A stretch of 10,116 bases of DNA, from the NCBI GenBank assembly GCA_025456385.1, contig JALOKS010000139.1, forward strand, positions 1 to 10,116, given 5' to 3'. Shown piece after piece: positions 1 through 5,794 of the stretch; position 1 is the first letter of the stretch, and every line of letters starts with the position of its first letter. A model generated the notes under the pieces. The model was not told the DNA's origin, did no database searches, and worked only from the letters and a program-made list of their open reading frames with translations. This stretch comes from Thermoanaerobaculales bacterium (GTDB taxonomy: Bacteria > Acidobacteriota > Thermoanaerobaculia > Thermoanaerobaculales > Sulfomarinibacteraceae). The position numbers were made by a program, and so were the translations under genes.

Positions 1-1551
1 TACTTCCAGATCGGTCTCGCGATCCTGCTCGGCGTCCTGGTGCACGCGCTGCCGCGTCCGGAGGGCAACCTCTTCCAGATCACCGGCGACCCGGAGCGCC
101 GCCTCGCGGCGCAGGCCGGGGAGGGTTTCAGCCTCAGCGACTGGGAGGGTGCGGACGGGGCCTACCGGCTCGAGGCGACGGCCGCGGTCGAGGAGCCCGG
201 CATCATTCTCGCCGCCGCCGCGGCCGCGCTCGGCGACGATGTCGAGGTCGGCTACGTCAACGGCCTGTCGCCGAAGGCCTTCCGCTTCCTCGCGGTGCTC
301 GCGGCGCTGGTCTTCCTGTTCGTGGTCGAGCCGATCCCGCTCGAGGTCACGGCCGTCATGATCGGCGTCCTGCTGGTCGGCTTCGGCATCGTCGACCTCA
401 CCGACGCCTGGGCCACCTACATGCACCCCGTGGTCGTCTTCATCATGTGCTGCCTGATCTTCGCCATCGCCCTCGAGAAGGCGGAGCTCACCGAGCGCCT
501 CAGCCACGCGGTGGCGCGGCGGGCGGGGACCAGCGTCACCCGCTTCACCTTCCTGCTCGCCATCAGCCTCGGCATGGCATCGACCGTCATGCACGACGCC
601 GCGGCGACGGCGATCGGCATCGCGACCATGATCCCGCTGATGCGCGCGGCGGGGGTGCAGCCGAACACCAACACCGCGCGCTTCATGCTGCTGTCGATCG
701 CCTTCGCGGCCTCCTGCGGCGGCATGGGCACCCTCGTCGGAGGCGGCCGCTGCATGGTCGCCGCCGCCTTCCTCAAGGAGCTCACCGGCATCGAGATCAG
801 CTTCTTCGACTGGATCAAGTTCGCCCTCCCGCTCGCCGTCGTCACGGTGCCGACGGCGGTGACGGTCGTCTACCTCGTCTACCGCCCCGACCCGACGATC
901 CAGCTCCCGCGCTACGACGGCGAGATGGGCCCGTGGACGCGCCTGCAGAAGCAGACGGCGCTGGTGCTCGGGGCGATCTTCCTGCTGTGGCTGACCAAGG
1001 GTCTGCACGGCATCGACTACTCGATCACCGGCATGGCCGGGGTCGCGGTCCTGGTCGCCATCGGGGTCCTGCGCTGGCGCGACATCCACGAGAACCTCGA
1101 GTGGGGCACCGCCCTCTTCATCTTCGGCGGCGGCATCTGCCTCGGCCTCGCCATGGCCTCCTCCGGCGCCGCCTCCTACTTCGCCTACCTCTTCTTCCCG
1201 CTCGTCGAGGGCAAGGGCTGGCTGGTCCTCCTCGGCGGCGTCTGCGTCTTCGGCGCCCTCGTCACCAACGCCATGGCCAACGTCGCCGCCGCCGCCCTCA
1301 TCCTCCCCATCGTCATCCCCCTCGCCCAGCTCGAAGGCGTCGACCCGCGGGTCCTCGCCCTCGGCCTCGCCTGCGCCACCTCCTTCGCCATGATCCTCGT
1401 CATCGGCTGCCCGCCCAACGCCATCGCCTACTCCTACCGCCAGTTCAGCTCCTTCGACCTCACCAAGGCCGGGCTGGTGGCGACCCCCGTGCTGCTCCTC
1501 CTGCTGCTGGTTTCCGCCGGCATCTGGTGGAGTATTCTCGGGCTGCTCTAG
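1..1551 (+). CDS. SLC13/DASS-family sodium:anion symporter (5' partial)
   Basis: Inner-membrane transporter of the divalent anion:Na+ symporter family, which moves dicarboxylates, sulfate or related anions. The frame is open to the window edge, so the true start lies upstream; 516 residues are visible and the TAG stop is at 1549-1551. Many hydrophobic segments are present. The two family half-site motifs appear in variant form: STVMHDAAATA (residues ~194-204) and VTNAMANVAAAA (~421-432). GCPPNAIAY (469-477) matches the usual GTPPNA element, and a glycine-rich GGMGTLVGGGR follows the first motif. A polar segment of about 70 residues (~19-87) separates the first hydrophobic stretch from GLSPKAFRFLAV (88-99); in typical members the PEG and LSP elements are adjacent. 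The stop overlaps the ribosome binding site of the next gene, suggesting translational coupling to the signalling genes. The family is secure; the substrate is not readable, and sulfate or a dicarboxylate are both possible. Confidence 0.9.
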   Translation, partial: YFQIGLAILLGVLVHALPRPEGNLFQITGDPERRLAAQAGEGFSLSDWEGADGAYRLEATAAVEEPGIILAAAAAALGDDVEVGYVNGLSPKAFRFLAVLAALVFLFVVEPIPLEVTAVMIGVLLVGFGIVDLTDAWATYMHPVVVFIMCCLIFAIALEKAELTERLSHAVARRAGTSVTRFTFLLAISLGMASTVMHDAAATAIGIATMIPLMRAAGVQPNTNTARFMLLSIAFAASCGGMGTLVGGGRCMVAAAFLKELTGIEISFFDWIKFALPLAVVTVPTAVTVVYLVYRPDPTIQLPRYDGEMGPWTRLQKQTALVLGAIFLLWLTKGLHGIDYSITGMAGVAVLVAIGVLRWRDIHENLEWGTALFIFGGGICLGLAMASSGAASYFAYLFFPLVEGKGWLVLLGGVCVFGALVTNAMANVAAAALILPIVIPLAQLEGVDPRVLALGLACATSFAMILVIGCPPNAIAYSYRQFSSFDLTKAGLVATPVLLLLLLVSAGIWWSILGLL

Positions 1552-1555
1552 GAGG
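1550..1555 (+). promoter_or_regulatory. Ribosome binding site AGGAGG for the first response regulator
   Basis: A perfect AGGAGG lies 6 nt before the ATG at 1562 and overlaps the TAG stop of the transporter. The overlap fixes the start of the regulator and suggests that ribosomes finishing the transporter re-initiate here. Confidence 0.8.
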
Positions 1556-1561
1556 TCTGCC

Positions 1562-2002
1562 ATGCTCAAGCTTCCCATCGACATCCTCATCGTCGACGAC
1601 GAAAGGGACTTCGTGGAGATGCTGTCGCTGCGCCTGACCGAGGCCGGCCACCGCGTGCGCGGCGCCTTCGACGGCGAGGCCGGCCTCGCCGCCCTCGCCG
1701 AGGCCGAGTGCGACGTCGTCATCCTCGACATCCGCATGCCCGGCAAGGACGGCATCTCGGTGCTGAAGACGATCAAGAACATCCACCCGGTCGTCGAGGT
1801 CATCCTCCTCACCGGCCACGGCACCATCGACACCGCGGTCGAGGGCCTCAAGTCCGGGGCCTTCGACTACGTCCAGAAGCCGGCCCGCTTCGAGGAGCTG
1901 CTCGGCAAGCTCGAGGCCGCCCGCCTCCGCAAGGCCGAGCAGGAGGAGCGCATCCGCCGCGCCGAGGCGCGCATCCTGATGCGCAAGAGCGGCGACATCT
2001 GA
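1562..2002 (+). CDS. Single-domain response regulator (REC only), first of three
   Basis: CheY-like receiver of 146 residues with no output domain. The acidic pair is D12-D13, the predicted phospho-acceptor D56 sits in VVILDIRMPG, the conserved Thr is T84 (LLTGHG) and the conserved Lys is K106 (QKP). After the receiver there is only a charged, helical tail of about 25 residues rich in Arg and Glu, possibly a short coiled coil. The ATG is set by the AGGAGG at 1550-1555. It sits between the transporter and the sensor kinase (8-nt gap to the kinase start), so it is the likely phosphorylation partner of that kinase. Lacking a DNA-binding or enzymatic domain, it must act by protein contact or as a phosphate relay or sink; which of these is inference. 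Confidence 0.92.
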   Translation: MLKLPIDILIVDDERDFVEMLSLRLTEAGHRVRGAFDGEAGLAALAEAECDVVILDIRMPGKDGISVLKTIKNIHPVVEVILLTGHGTIDTAVEGLKSGAFDYVQKPARFEELLGKLEAARLRKAEQEERIRRAEARILMRKSGDI

Positions 2003-2187
2003 GGCCGTCCGTGGAGGCCCGCTACGAGCAGCTGTTCCGCCGGATGGCCCTCACCGGCCTCGCGGTGGCTCTGATCCCGCTCTACCTGGTGGGGGTGGCG
2101 ATCTACATCTACTTCGCCTCGACCCAGGAGCAGAACCAGCGCGCCCAGCTGCAGAACCTGGCGATCAACCGCACCAGCGCCGTGCAG

Positions 2188-2259
2188 CTCTTTCTCGACG
2201 AGCGGATCGGCATGCTCGAGGCCCTCTTTCTCGACGAGCGGATCGGCATGCTCGAGGCC
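2188..2259 (+). repeat. Perfect 36-bp tandem duplication in the sensor kinase
   Basis: Positions 2188-2223 and 2224-2259 are identical, and the match continues 2 nt further. The unit is in frame and encodes LFLDERIGMLEA twice, at the start of the periplasmic sensor. One copy alone gives the expected helix running into AQTADLGTL. Confidence 0.97.
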
Positions 2260-2481
2260 CTGGCGCAGACCGCCGACCTCGGCACCCTGACACGGCCGGG
2301 CGAGCTCGCCAAGATCCTGGAGATTCTCAATCGGCGCCAGCACAGCTTCGTGGACCTCGGGATCATCGACGCAGAGGGCGACCACCTCGCCTACCACGGC
2401 CCCTTCGCGCTCGAGGACCGCAACTACGGCTCCGAGCCCTGGTTCGAGGAGGCGGTGCTGCGCGGCGTGCACGTCAGCGAC

Positions 2482-2527
2482 GTCTTCCTGGGGTTCCGGC
2501 GGGTGTCTTCCTGGGGTTCCGGCGGGT
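2482..2527 (+). repeat. Perfect 23-bp tandem duplication causing a frameshift
   Basis: Positions 2482-2504 and 2505-2527 are identical. Because 23 is not a multiple of three, the second copy throws the kinase out of frame. Removing it restores one continuous dCache reading. Confidence 0.97.
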
Positions 2528-3719
2528 GCCGCACTTCGTCATCGCCGTGCGTCGCGACGACCAGCCGAGCCCGTGGGTTCTCCGCGCGACCATCGACTCC
2601 GAGGTCTTCACCCGGCTCGTCCGCAGCGGTCAGATCGGCCTGACCGGCGACGCGTACATCGTCAATCGCGAGGGTCTCTACCAGACGCCCCCGCGCTTTG
2701 GCGGCGAGATCCTCGGTGCGGCGCCCTTCGGGACCAGCATCGCCCCGCCCGGCGTCAACGTCGTGTCGCGCAGGACGACCGACGGGCGTCGCATCCTCAC
2801 CGCCTTCGCCTGGCTCACGACCAAGGACTGGCTGCTGGTGATCGACCGCGATCCCACCGAGCCGGCGACGCCGCTGCGCGAGGCGCGGCGCATCGAGCTC
2901 GCCGCCCTGCTGATCGCGTCGCTGCTGGTCGGCGGCGCGGTGGTCTTCCACACCCGCCAGCTGGTGGCGCGGCTCGCCGCCGAGGACCGCAGCCGGGTCG
3001 CCGCCGAGGCGCAGCTCGCGCACTCCGCCCGGCTGGTGTCGCTCGGGCGGATGGCGGCCGGGGTCGCCCACGAGATCAACAACCCGCTCGCCGCCATCGG
3101 CGAGCTCGCCGGCCTCATGGAGGACCTGATCGACGATCAGTTCCTGGCCAGCTCACCGCACGCCAGGCTGTTTCAGGACAACGTCCGCAAGATCCAACAG
3201 CACGTCGACCGCACCCGCGGCATCACCCACCGCATGCTCGGCTTCGCGCGCCGCATGGAGCCGCACCAGGACATGGTCAACGTCAACGACATCGCCAACG
3301 AGGCGCTGTCGTTCATCGAGCGCGAGGCCTCGTTCAGGCAGGTCGAGCTCATCCGCCAGCTCGACGCCGACCTGCCGATGATCAAGAGCGACCGCGCGCA
3401 GCTCCAGCAGGTTTTCCTCAACCTCCTGAACAACGCACTCGATGCGGTGGAGGACGGCGGCCGCATCATGGTCACGAGCCGGGCGGTCGCCGACTCGGTG
3501 CTGGTGATGGTCGAGGACGACGGCTGCGGCATCCCGGAGGAGCTGCACGACCGCATCTTCGATCCTTTCTTCACGACCAAGGCCCCCGGTGAGGGCAGCG
3601 GCCTCGGGCTCTCGATCTGTCATACGATCATGAAGGGGCTCGGAGGCTCGCTGAGCTTCGACAGCGCCCCGGGCGAGGGCACGGTGTTCCGGGTGCGCCT
3701 GCCCCGGACTCCGGTGTGA
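2526..3719 (+). CDS. 3' frame of the sensor kinase: distal dCache, second membrane helix, HisKA and HATPase
   Basis: This is the part of the kinase that stays open after the frameshift, 397 residues if read from the GTG at 2526. That GTG lies inside the duplicated unit and has no ribosome binding site, so it is unlikely to be a natural start. The catalytic core is complete: the H-box is GVAHEINNPLAAIGE with the phospho-accepting His codon at 3069-3071, the N-box is FLNLLNNALDAV (Asn codons at 3420, 3429 and 3432), followed by DDGCGIP, FFTTK and GSGLGLSIC. This order is typical of NtrB/AtoS-like kinases. The coding sequence shows no other damage, so the kinase would be functional if the upstream frame were restored. 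The neighbouring REC-only proteins are the obvious phosphotransfer partners. Confidence 0.8.
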   Translation: MPHFVIAVRRDDQPSPWVLRATIDSEVFTRLVRSGQIGLTGDAYIVNREGLYQTPPRFGGEILGAAPFGTSIAPPGVNVVSRRTTDGRRILTAFAWLTTKDWLLVIDRDPTEPATPLREARRIELAALLIASLLVGGAVVFHTRQLVARLAAEDRSRVAAEAQLAHSARLVSLGRMAAGVAHEINNPLAAIGELAGLMEDLIDDQFLASSPHARLFQDNVRKIQQHVDRTRGITHRMLGFARRMEPHQDMVNVNDIANEALSFIEREASFRQVELIRQLDADLPMIKSDRAQLQQVFLNLLNNALDAVEDGGRIMVTSRAVADSVLVMVEDDGCGIPEELHDRIFDPFFTTKAPGEGSGLGLSICHTIMKGLGGSLSFDSAPGEGTVFRVRLPRTPV

Positions 3720-3735
3720 GCGCCCGCGGACCGGG

Positions 3736-3744
3736 AAAGGAGAG
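3736..3744 (+). promoter_or_regulatory. Ribosome binding site AAAGGAGAG for the second response regulator
   Basis: This purine-rich site lies about 9 nt upstream of the ATG at 3752. It selects that start over the in-frame GTG at 3716, which overlaps the kinase stop codon and would add 12 residues before the receiver fold. Confidence 0.75.
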
Positions 3745-3751
3745 CGATTCG

Positions 3752-4144
3752 ATGGCCCTGCGAGTGCTGGTGGTCGACGACGAGGAGGACTTCCTGCGCT
3801 CGATCGTCATGCGGATCGAGCTCCGCGGCTATGAGGCCCACGGGGTCACCAGCGGCGATGAGGCGCTCCAGTATCTCAAGGAAAACCCGGCGGCGGTGGA
3901 CGTCGTCCTGCTCGACATCAAGATGCCCGGCCTGGGAGGCCTCGAGACCCTGCGCGAGATCAAGAGCTGCTGCCCGTCGATCGAGGTGATCGTCGTGACC
4001 GGGCACGCTTCGCAGGAGTTCAGCCGGCGCGGCCGCGAGCTCGGCGCTTTCGACTATCTCATCAAGCCCATCCGGCTCGAGGCGATCCTCGAGCGCATCG
4101 AGGCCGCGCGGCGCCACCACCGGGGCGCGGACGCCGACGGGTGA
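3752..4144 (+). CDS. Single-domain response regulator (REC only), second of three
   Basis: A 130-residue stand-alone receiver starting MALRVLVVDDEEDF. The acidic pair is D9-D10, the predicted phospho-acceptor D55 lies in VVLLDIKMPG, with T83 (VVTGHA) and K105 (IKP) completing the active site. It ends about ten residues after the last receiver helix, so there is no effector domain. It differs from the other receivers here between strand 4 and helix 4 (QEFSRRGRELGAFDYL, against a more usual acidic/Met-rich segment), a face that usually determines partner choice. It lies between the two kinases: 32 nt after the sensor kinase and 28 nt before the hybrid kinase. It could shuttle phosphate between them; that role is inferred. 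Confidence 0.92.
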   Translation: MALRVLVVDDEEDFLRSIVMRIELRGYEAHGVTSGDEALQYLKENPAAVDVVLLDIKMPGLGGLETLREIKSCCPSIEVIVVTGHASQEFSRRGRELGAFDYLIKPIRLEAILERIEAARRHHRGADADG

Positions 4145-4172
4145 GGCGACGCGGCGACGGCACGGGCCACCC

Positions 4173-5309
4173 ATGAGCGAGGCGGAGCAGCCCCGTGTCC
4201 TCCTGGTGGACGACGAGGCGGACTTCCTCGCCAGCCTCGGCCAGCGGCTGAACCTGCGCGGCCTGCCGACCCTGATGGCGGCCAGCGGCAGCGAGGCGCT
4301 CGCGATCCTCGGCCGCGAGCCGGTGGACGTCGTTGTGCTCGATGTCCGCATGCCGGGCATGGACGGCATCGAGACGCTGCGCAGGATCAAGGAGAGCCAT
4401 CCCCGCGTCGAGGTCGTCATGCTCACCGGCCACGCCGACCTCGAGTCCTCGATCGAGGGCATGCGGTTCGGCTTCTTCGACTACCTCACCAAGCCGGTGC
4501 AGCTGCAGCAGCTGATCGCCAAGATCGAGGAGGCCTCCAGGCGACGGCTCGGAGAGCCGATCGAGGGGCACGAGACCTTCACCGACAAGCTCCAGCAGCA
4601 CATGATCGTCGCCGATCGGCTCGCCTCGCTCGGCGAGCTCGCGGCGAGCATCGCCCACGAGATCAACAACCCGCTCGCCGTGATCTCCGAGTCGGCGGGC
4701 TGGCTGCGGTCCCGCGCCGCCCGCCCGGAGCTCGGCGAGGCAGAGCTCCGAGGGTCGGTCGGGCTCGCCCTCGACAAGATCGAGGCCGCGGTCGACCGCG
4801 CGGCCCGGATCGCCCAGAACTTCCTGCGCTTCGCCCGCGCCCCCGACGCCGTCGTCCGCGAGATCGACCTCAGGGAGCTCGCCGCGGAGGTGCGCGACCT
4901 GAGCTTCCGGGGGGCCAGGCTCAACAACATCGAGATCGAGGTGACGGCGAGCCCGGACGGCGAGACCTCGCTGGTCTCCGACCCCTACCAGCTGCGGCAG
5001 GTGCTCCTCAATCTGGTCACCAACGCGCTCCAGGCGATCGGGCGGGACGGGCGGGTCGAGATCAAGGTCGGTGGCGGGCCAGAGCAGGTCTCGATCGCGG
5101 TGATCGACGACGGGCCGGGCATTCCGGATGAGCACATCGAGCGGATCTTCGAGCCCTTCTTCACGACCAAGAAGGAGGGGCACGGCACCGGCCTCGGCCT
5201 GGCGGTGTCGCGCGGGATCGTGGAGAAGCTCGGCGGCCGCATCGAGGTCGAGAGCCGCCCGGGTGCCGGGTGCACCTTCCGCGTGGTGCTGCCGCGGCAC
5301 CGGGATTGA
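4173..5309 (+). CDS. Soluble hybrid kinase: N-terminal REC, then HisKA and HATPase_c
   Basis: A 378-residue cytoplasmic protein with no membrane segment. Residues ~8-125 are a receiver with D13-D14, predicted phospho-acceptor D57 (VVVLDVRMPG), T85 and K107. Residues ~140-215 form the dimerisation/phospho-acceptor domain, with H162 in the H-box IAHEINNPLAV. Residues ~260-375 are the ATPase domain, with N280/N284 (LLNLVTNALQAI), DDGPGIP, FFTTKK and GTGLGLAVSRG. The receiver comes before the kinase, so phosphorylation of D57 by another kinase may gate its activity, making it an intermediate layer in a relay. The ribosome binding site before the ATG is weak. It is followed 9 nt later by a REC-only protein, its likely target. 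The domain calls are firm; the relay order is inference. Confidence 0.93.
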   Translation: MSEAEQPRVLLVDDEADFLASLGQRLNLRGLPTLMAASGSEALAILGREPVDVVVLDVRMPGMDGIETLRRIKESHPRVEVVMLTGHADLESSIEGMRFGFFDYLTKPVQLQQLIAKIEEASRRRLGEPIEGHETFTDKLQQHMIVADRLASLGELAASIAHEINNPLAVISESAGWLRSRAARPELGEAELRGSVGLALDKIEAAVDRAARIAQNFLRFARAPDAVVREIDLRELAAEVRDLSFRGARLNNIEIEVTASPDGETSLVSDPYQLRQVLLNLVTNALQAIGRDGRVEIKVGGGPEQVSIAVIDDGPGIPDEHIERIFEPFFTTKKEGHGTGLGLAVSRGIVEKLGGRIEVESRPGAGCTFRVVLPRHRD

Positions 5310-5314
5310 GGAGG
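5309..5314 (+). promoter_or_regulatory. Ribosome binding site AGGAGG for the third response regulator
   Basis: AGGAGG overlaps the last base of the hybrid kinase stop codon and precedes the ATG at 5319 by 4 nt. It favours ATG 5319 over the GTG at 5316 and implies coupled translation with the kinase gene. Confidence 0.75.
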
Positions 5315-5318
5315 CGTG

Positions 5319-5750
5319 ATGGCGATCAAGGTGCTGCTCGTCGACGACGAGACGAGCTTCGTGGAGACCCTCAAGCGGCGGCTGACCCTCCGCAGGCTCG
5401 AGGTGCTGACGGCCGCCAGTGCCGCCGAGGCCCTCGCCCTGCTCTCCGAGCAGGAGCCGGACGTCGTGGTCCTCGATGTCCGCATGCCCGGCATGAGCGG
5501 CATCGAGGCCACCCGCGAGATCCGGCGCACCCATCCGACGGTGGAGGTCATCCTGCTCACGGGTCATGCGAGCCTCGAGGCGTCGATGGAGGGGATGACC
5601 ATGGGCGCCTTCGACTACCTCCTGAAACCGGTCAGCATCGACGAGCTGATCTTCAAGATCGAGGACGCCCACCGGCGCCGGAACCTGCGCCGTGCGGGGA
5701 CGGAAGGCGAGCCGGGCGGTCCCGACGGCCACGGCGGGGGCGGCGGGTGA
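5319..5750 (+). CDS. Single-domain response regulator (REC only), third of three
   Basis: A 143-residue receiver starting MAIKVLLVDDETSF. The active-site residues are D9-D10, phospho-acceptor D53 (VVVLDVRMPG), T81 (LLTGHA) and K103 (LKP). The receiver closes near residue 122 and is followed by a short low-complexity Gly-rich tail, not by an output domain. It closely resembles the receiver of the preceding hybrid kinase (DVRMPGM, EGM, FDYL and KPV are shared), suggesting both arose by local duplication. It is 44 nt upstream of the PPDK-like gene, so it may be the terminal protein of the relay and could contact that enzyme; this is inferred from position only. Confidence 0.92.
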   Translation: MAIKVLLVDDETSFVETLKRRLTLRRLEVLTAASAAEALALLSEQEPDVVVLDVRMPGMSGIEATREIRRTHPTVEVILLTGHASLEASMEGMTMGAFDYLLKPVSIDELIFKIEDAHRRRNLRRAGTEGEPGGPDGHGGGGG

Positions 5751-5794
5751 GGGTGCCCGGCCGCGGACGCGAGGCCCGATGACGGCGGTCGGCC

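Larger units (their letters stand above)
2011..3719 (+). pseudogene. Membrane sensor histidine kinase with dCache domain, broken by a 23-bp tandem duplication
   Basis: The gene starts at GTG 2011 (GAGG at 2001-2004) and reads in frame 1 through a first membrane segment (residues ~13-34) into a periplasmic dCache-type sensor. Sensor hallmarks include YGSEPWFEEA and VHVSDVFLGF. At 2505 a second perfect copy of a 23-bp unit shifts the frame, and the shifted frame stops at 2641-2643, giving a 210-residue fragment lacking the kinase. Deleting one copy rejoins the reading as SDVFLGFRRVPHFVIAV, the usual continuous sensor sequence, and yields a 561-residue kinase ending at the TGA 3717-3719. A second membrane segment follows at reconstructed residues ~287-306. 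No HAMP domain is evident before the kinase core. A 36-bp in-frame duplication at 2188-2259 adds 12 residues just after the first membrane helix. The lesion is either a true disabling mutation or an assembly error; the otherwise undegraded sequence favours a recent or artefactual origin. Confidence 0.85.

Noticed and set aside
2526..2528. GTG at 2526 as a natural start for a shorter kinase
   Set aside because: It lies in the duplicated unit, has no ribosome binding site, and would start inside the dCache fold. The upstream sensor half is plainly part of the same protein.
3716..3751. GTG 3716 start for the second regulator, overlapping the kinase stop
   Set aside because: The added 12 residues precede the receiver fold and contain the ribosome binding site of the better ATG at 3752.
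1562..5750. Possible DNA-binding output domain in one of the response regulators
   Set aside because: Each protein ends shortly after the receiver fold; no winged-helix, HTH, AAA+ or GGDEF sequence is present in any frame downstream of the receivers.
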